56,801 nt of DNA from Pseudomonadota bacterium (GTDB lineage Bacteria; Pseudomonadota; Gammaproteobacteria; Acidiferrobacterales; UBA6901). The notes under the pieces are model-generated. The model was not told the DNA's origin and did not search any database. It saw nothing but the letters and a program-made list of their open reading frames with translations. A program made the position numbers and the translations under genes. This document shows, in pieces, positions 40,258 to 48,934 of this stretch. The first letter of the stretch is position 1; every line of letters starts with the position of its first letter. The stretch lies in NCBI GenBank assembly GCA_027364845.1, contig DAHXOO010000003.1, positions 1-56,801 on the forward strand. The letters are read 5' to 3'.

Positions 40258-41031
40258 ATGAAAATTATCACCCTCAATGTCAACGGCATCCGCTCCGCGG
40301 CGTCCAAGGGGCTTTTTTCTTGGCTCGCGCGTCAGAGGGCGGATGCGGTTTGCGTCCAAGAAATCAAGATCCAGGAGGACCAGCTTACGCCGCAGATGCG
40401 CGCGCCGGGAGGTTATCGCGGTTTCTTCAGTTTTGCCGAGAAGAAAGGCTACGCTGGGGTAGGCCTTTATAGCAGGAAGCCGCCGGATCGTGTGCACTAC
40501 GGATTTGGTTCCAGTGAGCACGACGGCGAAGGGCGCTATCTCCAAGCAGATTTCGGTGCACTCAGCATCGTTTCGTTGTATCTGCCGTCGGGCTCCGCCG
40601 GTCCCCATCGACAAGAATCCAAGTATCGATTTATGGAGCAGTTTCTGCCACACCTAAGGAAATTGCGCACGGACGGCCGCGACTATGTTCTGTGCGGTGA
40701 CTGGAACATCGCGCACAAAGAGATAGACTTGAAAAACTGGCGCAGCAACCAGAAGAACTCGGGATTCCTGCCCGAGGAGCGTGCCTGGCTCTCAACGGTG
40801 TTCAATGAGATCGCATGGGTGGATGTTTTCCGCAAGCTCAACGCCAGACCGGATCAGTATACCTGGTGGTCCAACCGCGGCCAGGCCTGGACCAAGAACG
40901 TCGGCTGGCGCATCGATTACCAGATCGCTACGCCCGGCATTTCCGCAAAGGCGATGAAGGAGCGCATATACAAGGAAAAGCGTTTTTCCGATCATGCTCC
41001 ATTGATTATCGACTACGAGTGGGAGCTGTGA
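40258..41031 (+). CDS. xthA: Exodeoxyribonuclease III
   Basis: XthA is the main AP endonuclease and 3'-repair exonuclease. The 257-residue protein has the EEP-fold residues: LNVNGIRSA (Asn7), VCVQEIKIQED (catalytic Glu), VSLYLPSG, LCGDWNIAHKEIDL (Asp/Asn), WRIDYQIATPG and the terminal SDHAPLIIDY histidine. AGGAAGG precedes the ATG. Glutaredoxin follows 91 bp later. Confidence 0.95.
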   Translation: MKIITLNVNGIRSAASKGLFSWLARQRADAVCVQEIKIQEDQLTPQMRAPGGYRGFFSFAEKKGYAGVGLYSRKPPDRVHYGFGSSEHDGEGRYLQADFGALSIVSLYLPSGSAGPHRQESKYRFMEQFLPHLRKLRTDGRDYVLCGDWNIAHKEIDLKNWRSNQKNSGFLPEERAWLSTVFNEIAWVDVFRKLNARPDQYTWWSNRGQAWTKNVGWRIDYQIATPGISAKAMKERIYKEKRFSDHAPLIIDYEWEL

Positions 41032-41122
41032 CAAGCTGTGTGTGTCGACACCCGCAGCTTGCAATATTTCAGGAAAAGCAGATTCCCTGGCGCGCGAGTT
41101 GTAAGAACCTGAAGGTATACCG

Positions 41123-41401
41123 ATGACCCGTGTGAAATTATACAGTACCGGAATTTGTCCCATCTGCCAGAAAGCCAAAGGACTGCTCGAGAAGTGGAAT
41201 ATCCCGTTCACCGAGGTGCGCATCGATCAGGACCGCGCTGCAATGCGGGAATATTCCCAGGTTACCAACGGCGCGCGCACTGTTCCGCAGATTGTCATTG
41301 ATGGCCGATGCATCGGCGGATTCACGGAATTGACCGAGCTGCACATGGAAGGTGCGCTGGATACGCTCATGGAGCGGGCACGAGACGATGCTGTGGGTTG
41401 A
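41123..41401 (+). CDS. grxC: Glutaredoxin (GrxC type)
   Basis: A dithiol glutaredoxin that reduces protein disulfides and mixed glutathione disulfides. The 92-residue protein has the active site CPIC (residues 12-15 in YSTGICPICQKAKGLL), the cis-proline TVPQIVIDG and the GGFTEL glutathione-binding motif. A GAAGG ribosome site lies before the ATG. It may share a transcript with xthA. Confidence 0.9.
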   Translation: MTRVKLYSTGICPICQKAKGLLEKWNIPFTEVRIDQDRAAMREYSQVTNGARTVPQIVIDGRCIGGFTELTELHMEGALDTLMERARDDAVG

Positions 41402-41452
41402 AGCTGCGCGGGTGCACATTTGCCCAGACGCGATGCATCTTTTTCTGGACAG

Positions 41453-43045
41453 TCAGTGCATGGCCCTGCCGGATGTGGTTCCTGCATTCTGCGCTGCGCG
41501 CACGCGTGCCACGGCGATCGCTGCCACGACAAGTCCGGAAAGTATCGAGAAGACCACCACTGCAAAGAGCTCTATCCAGTCTCCAACGTGCCCGGGATGG
41601 AGCAGACCGGTCAGCGGTGCGACCAGGTTGAATCCACCGGCCGGTGCGTGATGCAGTGATCCCAGGGCCTTGAGTGTCGCAAACGATAGCGCTGCCAACG
41701 CAAAGGCTATCAGGCCACCGCCGAGGCCACGCATTATGATTGCCCCGAGGGTCAGCGTGCGTGCAGGCGCGGTGGCCAGCGCATCGATGCACGGCTCACG
41801 TGCGCCCAGCGGTGAAAAGCGCTGCAGCATGATCAGGCCCGGTATTCCGATCACCATCGTGAACAGGAAGAAATCGCGCCAACCAAGCGTTGCCACCATG
41901 ATTCCGGTCACGGGTCCGGCAAGGATGCGCGGTAGTGCGAAGATGCTCGAGAACAGGGCATACTGCGTTGCCGAATATTCCTTTTGCGTCATACGCAGCA
42001 ACAGCACGCTGAATGCGCCCGTGCCCATGCCGGTGGCGAGGCTCTCGAACCCTATGGAGCCGTACATGACCCAGCGATTGACACCGATAATGGCTACCAG
42101 CACGTAGCCGAAGTTCGATAGCAGCTGCAACACACCAAATGTCCACAACGCATTGCCCAAGCCCATCGCCGTGGTCAGCGCCCCACCAAAGAACGTTCCC
42201 GCGAGGGTCGCGGCCAAGCCAATGGTGGCTGTCGCTACGCCGACGTCGAAATCATTGAACCCCACCTGCACCAGGAACGGCCGCACCAGGGCGCCTGAGA
42301 AATTGTCGGCGAGCTTGTAGAGGATCAGGAACGCCAGCAGCTCCAGTGCCCGTTGTTTCGCCAGGAACCCGACCAGCGGCTCCCACACCGCGGCCCGCAG
42401 CGTCTGCGGTGCGTGGATCTTGTCGGTTCCGCTAGCCGGCGAAAACCATGTCACGAACATCATCGGTATGTACAGTGCCGCGATTACGCAGAACATGATT
42501 GGCCACGACCACAGTCCGGCGAGGGTAATGGTTAACCCGCCGGCGACGAACATGGCGGCGCGATAGATTGCGATACGTGCGCCCACCGCAATCCCCTGCT
42601 CCTCCGGGCGTAGGATCTCGACCGCGTATGCGTCGATTGCAATATCCTGGCTCGCCGACGCGAAAGCGATCGCGAGCGTCAGGGCGCCTGTGATCCAGAT
42701 TGCATCCGCGCGCGCGGCCACGCCACCGAGCAGCAGGGTGGTCAGCAGAAGCATGATCTGCCATAGGAGGGTCCAGCCCAGTTTGCGGCTGAGTCTGGGG
42801 ATGGGGAGGGTGTAGCGGTCGATCAGGGGTGACCACAGGAATTTGAAGCTCCACGGTGCCTGCGCGAGGGTGAAAAGACCGATGACCCTGATGTCCACCC
42901 CTTTGCGCGCAAGCCATGTAGGGATGGCGATCCAGACGAGACCAAGTGGAAGGCCCGAAGCAAAGGACAGTAGGCTCACTGCGGCGGTGCGCCGGCTGCG
43001 CGTTGCCAGCCAAAGTGCCTGCCAGGTACGCGGACGGTCAGGCAT
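41453..43045 (-). CDS. ampG: AmpG-family muropeptide permease
   Basis: AmpG is the inner-membrane MFS permease that imports GlcNAc-anhydroMurNAc (peptides) for recycling. The 530-residue protein has the AmpG opening (SFASGLPLGLVWIAIPTWLA), the WSFKFLWSPLIDRYTLP loop between the first helices and about 12-14 hydrophobic segments with the family's extra C-terminal helices. It supplies cytosolic muropeptides that would be used by AmgK and MurU at 5-6.6 kb. It converges on the glutaredoxin gene; no strong ribosome site was seen. Confidence 0.9.
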   Translation of the reverse strand: MPDRPRTWQALWLATRSRRTAAVSLLSFASGLPLGLVWIAIPTWLARKGVDIRVIGLFTLAQAPWSFKFLWSPLIDRYTLPIPRLSRKLGWTLLWQIMLLLTTLLLGGVAARADAIWITGALTLAIAFASASQDIAIDAYAVEILRPEEQGIAVGARIAIYRAAMFVAGGLTITLAGLWSWPIMFCVIAALYIPMMFVTWFSPASGTDKIHAPQTLRAAVWEPLVGFLAKQRALELLAFLILYKLADNFSGALVRPFLVQVGFNDFDVGVATATIGLAATLAGTFFGGALTTAMGLGNALWTFGVLQLLSNFGYVLVAIIGVNRWVMYGSIGFESLATGMGTGAFSVLLLRMTQKEYSATQYALFSSIFALPRILAGPVTGIMVATLGWRDFFLFTMVIGIPGLIMLQRFSPLGAREPCIDALATAPARTLTLGAIIMRGLGGGLIAFALAALSFATLKALGSLHHAPAGGFNLVAPLTGLLHPGHVGDWIELFAVVVFSILSGLVVAAIAVARVRAAQNAGTTSGRAMH

Positions 43046-43711
43046 GGGTATTGCGGGAGTCCAGCCAGTGATTGGTGGAGTGACTATTGGCGGCGTCGCC
43101 GACGGCTGCGTGCCGTGGGTCCTCGTGCGTCATATGCATCCGCATGATGGGCAGGACGTGTTGTACCATTCGGACTCGACCAAGTAAATGTGGCTGGGGC
43201 AGCCATATCGGTCCATGCCGTCTGCAGATTTTGGATCAGCCCGGATCTCATCGGCCGAGATCAGTAGGATTTGAGAAGACCCTGTCTGACTTGTATTCGC
43301 CCGGCCGTGGCGGTACTCAAAACCATTTGAAACCCTATCAATGTGCGGCACCCTTCCCAGCCGTATTAAGCCCGGAAGAGGAAGTTCGGTGACGTTCGCG
43401 AATGATGTGATTGTACCGTCCCCTGCCTCAGCCACAGAATCTGGGCGTTCCACTGCGACGATTTGTGATGCGCCTGCGGGGCTGGCCGATGCGGACTTTC
43501 GCCTCGCAGCGCTGCAGATTCCAGGTATTTCCTTTCTAAAGCCGTACGCCTGTCCGATGGCCCCACTCAATGTACTGAAGCCCTGTCGGCGTTACCACCG
43601 CGTTATGAACGGGGAGCCTTATCTCTGATCTCTGAATAAGCAGTTGGTGGCCACTTCAGTGTCAGTTCCGGCCATTTTCCATCGATTTTCTCAGTAGGGT
43701 TGAAATCAGTG
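43046..43711. other. Gene-free region upstream of the Sel1 gene
   Basis: About 670 bp between the ampG start and the sigma-54 promoter have no supportable gene. Such a long upstream region fits a sigma-54 promoter, whose activator binds 100-200 bp upstream, but I could not name an enhancer site. Confidence 0.4.
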
Positions 43712-43729
43712 TTGGCATGGCCTTTGCTT
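43712..43729 (+). promoter_or_regulatory. Sigma-54 (RpoN) promoter of the Sel1-repeat gene
   Basis: TTGGCATGGCCTTTGCTT matches the -24/-12 consensus (TTGGCACG-N4-TTGCT): GG and GC are exactly 10 nt apart, with one mismatch in the -24 block. The expected start point is near 43738, about 42 nt before the ATG at 43780, leaving room for the GGAGG ribosome site. Confidence 0.8.
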
Positions 43730-43779
43730 TTCCTTGGAATAACACAAGATTGGTGGCATCGGGCCATTGGAGGTCTTCA

Positions 43780-44556
43780 ATGAGATTTCCGAACTTCTCT
43801 ATGAGAGTGATTGCTTACTATCACGAAAACACTGTTCTGGCTAGAACTGGGTTTATGGCAGTTGGTTTCTGGTTGGCCGCTTTGGCAATAATGGCCACCC
43901 CAGCCGGAGCATCCGATGCTCCGCTTGCAAGTACGACTGTCAATTTACCGCTGTTCACGCAGAGCTCAGCATCTGGCGACCGTCTGTATCAGCAGGCGCT
44001 TATGCAGTTCAACAAAGGTCATCATGACCGGGCAGCGCTATTGTGGCGGTTGTTGGCCAAGGACGGCAATCGCGATGCCCAGTTTGCGCTCGGCGAACTT
44101 TATGCCAATGGTGACGCCCAGGCGGGCATAGACCGTAACCTAGGCATGGCCGCTCAATGGTACCGGCGTGCAGCGAAACAGGGGCATATCACTGCGCAAT
44201 ATAACCTCGGGGTGTTTTATGCCAGTGGTGCCGGCGTGCCATATGACTTGCGCCAGGCGGCGCGGTGGTGGCGCCTGGCCGCACTCCAGGGCCATATTCA
44301 GGCACAATTCAACCTCGGGCTGCTGTATGCCCAGGGTACCGGTGTCGATCCGAATCCGGCAGAGGCTGTGCGGTGGTGGGGCATGGCCGCGGAACATGGT
44401 TATGCTCCCGCGCAATTCAATTTGGGACTTATGTACATCATGGGAGAAGGTGTGCAAGAAAGCCGCACTCAGGCCGTGCATCTGTGGCAGTTATCCGCCA
44501 GGCAGGGTTTCGGGCAGGCGATACAGGCCCTGAAAGTCCTGAAATCTCCTCGGTAA
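43780..44556 (+). CDS. Exported Sel1-repeat protein
   Basis: Sel1 repeats are TPR-like helical pairs used for protein contacts. The 258-residue product has an N-terminal hydrophobic segment (MAVGFWLAALAIMATPAG, ending AGASD) and then about five Sel1 units, with repeated consensus such as AQYNLGVFYASGAGVPYD, AQFNLGLLYAQGTGVDPN and AQFNLGLMYIMGEGVQES. The chosen ATG has GGAGG six bases before and lies about 42 nt after the predicted sigma-54 start point; the earlier in-frame ATG at 43717 falls inside the promoter. It probably works in the periplasm. A nitrogen-, motility- or envelope-linked RpoN activator would control it; none is nearby. Confidence 0.85.
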   Translation: MRFPNFSMRVIAYYHENTVLARTGFMAVGFWLAALAIMATPAGASDAPLASTTVNLPLFTQSSASGDRLYQQALMQFNKGHHDRAALLWRLLAKDGNRDAQFALGELYANGDAQAGIDRNLGMAAQWYRRAAKQGHITAQYNLGVFYASGAGVPYDLRQAARWWRLAALQGHIQAQFNLGLLYAQGTGVDPNPAEAVRWWGMAAEHGYAPAQFNLGLMYIMGEGVQESRTQAVHLWQLSARQGFGQAIQALKVLKSPR

Positions 44557-44804
44557 TTCTCCAAGCTGCTCTAGGGGAATACTGAAAAATATTTATAATA
44601 CATACTGTTACATAGAAACGGTTGGCTTCTGCTTGTCCCCACGATACCGTCGCCAGCAGCTGCGGCGGCGGTTACACCTTCTTCCATGTTGCGGTCCGAC
44701 GCAGTTCGCAGCAAAATGGGACCCGTCACACGAAGCGTCAGGTCTTAGCCCTGCGCGATAGCCACAATATTTCCACTTGGAAAACTAAATGAGAGGAGAA
44801 GGAC

Positions 44805-45863
44805 ATGACAATAAGATCTATCACGCGAGGCAGCGTAGCGCTTGGTCTTGCGCTTGCTATCATGGGGTGGTGCGTGAACGCCCTGGCGTCGGAGAAGTAC
44901 GGGGTCTTCGAGCGCATACTTGATGCCTCGGGCAACTTTGCCCAGACGAACCAAGCCCTAGAGAAAAGTCTCGCGGCGTCCCACTTGGTCCTGCATGCGA
45001 CGGATAATATCGCAGTACCTCATAACATCCAGCAGGCACGGGTTTATATCCTGACCTCGCCCACGTACGAAAATGCTGCCAAGGACATGGCGCCCAATAC
45101 AATCTCGGCCCAGATTCTGCGGGTTGCGGTCTACACCTATGGCCCCGGCAAGAAAACCGAGATTGACATGGCAAACCCAGTTGCCTTGGCGATGGTGTAT
45201 TACGCCAAGTCGAAGGAGTACGAGCAGATGATCGCGGCGGCCAAGGCTGCGTCGCAGGAGATCATGAACGCCGTGGACCAGGTGCCGGGAACGCCAGTCG
45301 CGATCCAGCTCGCTCCGCTACGTTCTGCCAGTGACCTCAATAGTTTCGATGGCGATGGCCCGGCTAAAATGATGGCCGATTGGGACAACTGGCATGAGAG
45401 TCAGGATACTGTTTTCAAGGCCAAGTCGGAAAACTTCGCGGCGACCGTCGCTAGGGTTTCCGCTGCGCTGAACGCCAGTACCCAGGGTGCGGATAAAGCG
45501 GACAACTCCGACGCTTGGCACGTTGTTGCAGAGGTTCCCGTGGGGCCCAACGCTGTCTGGTTCGGAATCGATAATGCCTATACCCAGAACAAGTGCATCC
45601 GGATTAACTCGCAATTCCGCAGCCGCGGCAAGACTAAGGATGCACCTTTCCCTGGCGTAGACCATGCACCGGCGCTGCCGCTTGAGGTGCTGGTGATCAA
45701 CAACGGGAAACACGTGCAGGTGGCGCAGTACGGCGAGATGTGGCGCATGCAGCTGTACTTCTGGGATTCCGGGTACCTGGCATTTGCGACGAACACGCTG
45801 ATACCCAGCACCATCTACGGGTCGATCAAGCATGCCCTGACCGCGACGGTCGCGAGCAAATAA
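44805..45863 (+). CDS. Secreted protein of unknown function (352 aa)
   Basis: I do not recognise this family. The product has a clean signal peptide (VALGLALAIMGWCVNALA, cut before SEKYG) and a globular 320-residue body with few cysteines (one in NKCIRIN). The N-terminal half (ASHLVLHATDNIAVPHN, ARVYILTSPTYENAAKDM, LRVAVYTYGPGKKTEI) resembles a ligand-binding alpha/beta fold of the DUF302 kind, but this is only an impression. GAGAAGG precedes the ATG. A strong terminator follows the stop, so it is probably a single-gene transcript. Confidence 0.8.
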   Translation: MTIRSITRGSVALGLALAIMGWCVNALASEKYGVFERILDASGNFAQTNQALEKSLAASHLVLHATDNIAVPHNIQQARVYILTSPTYENAAKDMAPNTISAQILRVAVYTYGPGKKTEIDMANPVALAMVYYAKSKEYEQMIAAAKAASQEIMNAVDQVPGTPVAIQLAPLRSASDLNSFDGDGPAKMMADWDNWHESQDTVFKAKSENFAATVARVSAALNASTQGADKADNSDAWHVVAEVPVGPNAVWFGIDNAYTQNKCIRINSQFRSRGKTKDAPFPGVDHAPALPLEVLVINNGKHVQVAQYGEMWRMQLYFWDSGYLAFATNTLIPSTIYGSIKHALTATVASK

Positions 45864-45877
45864 CGCGGGCGGTTTGA

Positions 45878-47890
45878 TCAGAGTGCGGTGATACCTGGGC
45901 CGGAGATCTCCTCCGGCCCTTTTTTTTGTTCCTCGTGCCCGTCGTTGTCTGAGGTGGTCGCGGTGACTGCCGGGTTGATCTTCCCGAGCATTGTCCGGGT
46001 GATGCGCTGCTGGTCTTGCAAGGCCCGGCGTGTGGCCTCCAGTTCAGCAATGCGATCGCCGAGGTTTTCGAGGTTGTCACGGATCTTGTTGAGATTCTGG
46101 AGACGGTGCTCCATCAACATCCTATGTTCCCGGATACGGGTCATCATCGGGGTCAATATGGCCTTGCTCCACGCTTTTGCGCCACCGTTGCACTGCTCAA
46201 AGATGCCACGTGCTCGGCTGACCAGCGTGATGAAGAATTTCTTGATGACAAAGTGTTGCTCGGTCATCATCATGGCGGGACTGTTTCGGAATGCCTCGGC
46301 ATCGTCCTGTAGCCGCTGCAGTTCGCTGCGGTAGGTCAGCAGCGAAAATCCGACGGGTTTCAACCTCGCGACGTCCTGGCCGACATCAAATTTCCTGTAT
46401 ATCGCCTCTACCAGACCCTTGATCTGGTGAGCCTGTCTATTGACCTTTTCCATCGATTCCGCGATGCCACTAAAGAACCCAGCCATTCCGGCCTTGATGC
46501 CGTGGGTTGTCCAGCTGTCTTGCATATCGTTTCGTGTGTGCGCGATAAGCCTGTCGAAGCTCGACATGCTGAGGTATTCGAGCAGGATACCGATCTGGTC
46601 CGACAGGACAGAGCGCACCGATTGGAAGTTTTCAAGTTTTCCGTCGTATGTCTCTTTCTCGGTTTCCAGACGACTTGCCAGCATCTGGATGACGTCGCGG
46701 CTCTTTCCTCCGAGGTTTTTGAGTTCGTTGAGCTGATTGTCGGTGGCGGCCAGACGCGTGGCGACGAGCGCTTCGGTGCCGCGAACCATATCTCCGATCT
46801 CGCGCGCAACCATCTCGCGCAGATAGAGTTCCCTGGAAGGAACGAGATCTTCGGCGAGGCTGGCCTCCAGCGCCAGCAAGCCACTTCTCTCAATTAGGGC
46901 ATGATCCGCCTTGATCTTGGCAAGCAGACCTTTTTGCGCCGATACCGGAAACACCCGGCTTCTGCTTATGCCCAGGGCCCGGGCCGTCTCCAGCGCCTGG
47001 CGCGATATGGTGGCCGCGATCGCATCCTCGCTGCGCAACTCGTCCCATAGAATGTCGATCTTGTTGAGCAGCGCGAGACATCCGCTTTTTTCCGCTCCCC
47101 TGGTGACGCGCACATGGTTGTTCCATAGTTCCAGATCAGTTTTTGTGACACCGACATCCGCCGCCACGACGAACATCACCGCCTGCGCATTGGGCAGCAT
47201 GCTCAAGGTGAGCTCGGGCTCAGTTCCGAGCGAGTTGAGACCGGGCGTGTCGAGAATGACCAATCCTTGCTTGAGCAACGGATGTGGATAATTCACGATA
47301 GCATGTCGCCACAGCGGAATTTCCATCATCCCGGTGGTGCTCGCCGACGCGGATTCGCGATCATTCTGCGGTCGGAAAAGACCCAGCTCGCGTGCCTCAC
47401 GCAGGCCTACCATCTTGGTTCTCGTGATCTCCTGGAACGTTTTGGCCATTTTTCCTGGCGAGTCGATCTCTAACGGAAGCGTCGTCCACTGGATTGGTAT
47501 GCGCTTCAATTCAGAAATGGTGAGCGTGGAACTACGCGTTTCTATCGGCAAAAGCCTGAGGCATGGAGGTAAGCGTTCGTCGAATAGGAGTTCCGTCGGG
47601 CACATGGTGGTGCGGCCGGCATCGGATGGAAGCAGCTGGCGCTTGCTGTCGGCGAAGAACAGGGCATTGATCAGCGCAGTCTTGCCGCGGGAAAGCTCCG
47701 CGACCATCGCCACCGTGAGTTTGTCAGCCTTGAGGCTGTCAATCAGCTCGTAGATTCGCAGATCATCCTCGCCGCTGCCGAACCCCTGCTGCTCCGCCCA
47801 GTTCTGGTATTCGCCGATGGCGTCGATCAGGTCGTCGCGCCACTTACGATAGTCCGCCAAGCGCCTGGAAAAGGTGTTGGTCACAGCCAT
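45878..47890 (-). CDS. Dynamin-like GTPase
   Basis: Bacterial dynamin-like proteins bind and remodel membranes. The 670-residue product has a GTPase domain with a slightly altered P-loop (VAELSRGKTALINALF, residues 63-78; Ala where the family usually has Gly), a switch threonine in DAGRTTMCPTELL, G3 LDTPGLNSLG and G4 LLNKIDIL. Long helical stalk regions follow, with a hydrophobic patch (GIKAGMAGFFSGIAESM) that may touch membrane, and a C-terminal coiled coil. I took the ATG at 47890, with GGAGG upstream; 71 preceding codons in frame look non-coding and reach into yggU. The 3' end overlaps the terminator of the converging gene. Confidence 0.85.
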   Translation of the reverse strand: MAVTNTFSRRLADYRKWRDDLIDAIGEYQNWAEQQGFGSGEDDLRIYELIDSLKADKLTVAMVAELSRGKTALINALFFADSKRQLLPSDAGRTTMCPTELLFDERLPPCLRLLPIETRSSTLTISELKRIPIQWTTLPLEIDSPGKMAKTFQEITRTKMVGLREARELGLFRPQNDRESASASTTGMMEIPLWRHAIVNYPHPLLKQGLVILDTPGLNSLGTEPELTLSMLPNAQAVMFVVAADVGVTKTDLELWNNHVRVTRGAEKSGCLALLNKIDILWDELRSEDAIAATISRQALETARALGISRSRVFPVSAQKGLLAKIKADHALIERSGLLALEASLAEDLVPSRELYLREMVAREIGDMVRGTEALVATRLAATDNQLNELKNLGGKSRDVIQMLASRLETEKETYDGKLENFQSVRSVLSDQIGILLEYLSMSSFDRLIAHTRNDMQDSWTTHGIKAGMAGFFSGIAESMEKVNRQAHQIKGLVEAIYRKFDVGQDVARLKPVGFSLLTYRSELQRLQDDAEAFRNSPAMMMTEQHFVIKKFFITLVSRARGIFEQCNGGAKAWSKAILTPMMTRIREHRMLMEHRLQNLNKIRDNLENLGDRIAELEATRRALQDQQRITRTMLGKINPAVTATTSDNDGHEEQKKGPEEISGPGITAL
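45897..45927 (+). terminator. Intrinsic terminator of the secreted-protein gene, inside the dynamin coding end
   Basis: A perfect 9-bp stem (GGGCCGGAG / CTCCGGCCC) with a 5-nt loop is followed by eight T on the plus strand, 33 nt after the stop of the secreted-protein gene. The same bases code for part of the last dozen or so residues of the converging dynamin-like gene (QKKGPEEISGPG). Confidence 0.9.
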
Positions 47891-48041
47891 GGAATGAACT
47901 GTCTCCTCCCGGTTCCGCAGGTCCGCCGGCCGGTTCAGTGCGGAAATATTGCCAAGCATCCCGCCAGTATCGTTCAACCCTACGCATGCAGCAGCATGCC
48001 AGTCGGTGCTGCCCGGTAAAAAGCAGCACCGGTCAATAACA

Positions 48042-48350
48042 TCACTTTGTGCCGACGGGGCCGAGTTCCGGCGGTAGCCGCACCGGCGACCGAATGCGCG
48101 CAAGCTTGATTTTGGCGCTGTGACCGCGAACCAACGTGACGCAGCTTCGGCTCACCCCAAAGCGCTCGGCCAGATAGGCTATCAGTTGTGCATTTGCTAG
48201 GCCGCTTACCGGTGCTGCACCGATGCGCACTTTAACGCAATCGCCCTGAGTTCCAAGGATCTCATTGCGGCGCGCCCGCGTCTGGACCCTTAGACGCAGA
48301 AGCAGGTCTGGTCCGTCCCAGCTCGCCGCAGCGGCTAGGCGCTCAGCCAT
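48042..48350 (-). CDS. yggU: YggU family protein (DUF167)
   Basis: YggU proteins are small conserved proteins of unclear role, nearly always encoded with yggT and proC. The 102-residue product has the family core LLLRLRVQTRARRNEILG, VKVRIGAAPVSGLANAQLIA and GHSAKIKLARI. It overlaps the end of yggT by 16 bp, indicating coupling. The dynamin-like gene follows after 151 bp. Confidence 0.9.
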   Translation of the reverse strand: MAERLAAAASWDGPDLLLRLRVQTRARRNEILGTQGDCVKVRIGAAPVSGLANAQLIAYLAERFGVSRSCVTLVRGHSAKIKLARIRSPVRLPPELGPVGTK

Positions 48351-48934
48351 GCGGGCGCTGATGCCAAAGCCATTTGCGCAATGCTCAGTGCCAGATGATC
48401 GATGAACATTACAGCTAACTGTAGCAGGATGAGTACTACGATCGGAGACAGATCGAGTCCGGAGATCGGCGGAATCACGCGCCGTGCCGGCCGGAGCAGC
48501 GGTTCACTCAGGCTTATCAGCAAGTGTGTGACCGGGCTGCGCGGGTAAGGCGCAACCCAGCTGAGAATCACCCGGGCCAGAATAGCGAACAGAAAGACGT
48601 AGATCGTGAGATCCACGATCTGGGACAGCGATAGCACAGCGAGCATCAGTGCTGTGAGCCGATAGCCACGCAGCCAGGCAATGAGGTACTGCTCGACCGC
48701 CTCGAGTGCAAACAGCAATACAATGGACGCCCAGTCGATGTTCCACAGGCCGGGAATCACCCGCCGCAGCGGAATAAGTACCGGATTGGTGACCGTAACC
48801 AGGAACTGTGCGAACGGATTGTAGAAGTCGCCGCGCACTTCTTGCAGAAGGAATCGCACCAATACCGCAAGAATATACATTCCGAACAGGGTATTTACGA
48901 GTAGCTCGCCGGCCTGTGAGAAGAAGCTGTCCAT
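48335..48934 (-). CDS. yggT: YggT family integral membrane protein
   Basis: The 199-residue protein contains two YggT repeats, each two membrane helices with the NPxLxPxRRVIP-type loop (TNPVLIPLRRVIPGLW near residue 50, and SEPLLRPARRVIPPISGLD near 145). Members are linked to osmotic tolerance and turgor in some bacteria; in E. coli the function is open. It starts one base after the proC stop and overlaps yggU at its end. Confidence 0.92.
   Translation of the reverse strand: MDSFFSQAGELLVNTLFGMYILAVLVRFLLQEVRGDFYNPFAQFLVTVTNPVLIPLRRVIPGLWNIDWASIVLLFALEAVEQYLIAWLRGYRLTALMLAVLSLSQIVDLTIYVFLFAILARVILSWVAPYPRSPVTHLLISLSEPLLRPARRVIPPISGLDLSPIVVLILLQLAVMFIDHLALSIAQMALASAPAWLSA

Noticed and set aside
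40057-40653. 198-codon minus-strand frame overlapping the xthA start
   Set aside because: It overlaps a certain exonuclease III gene and has no domain or ribosome site.
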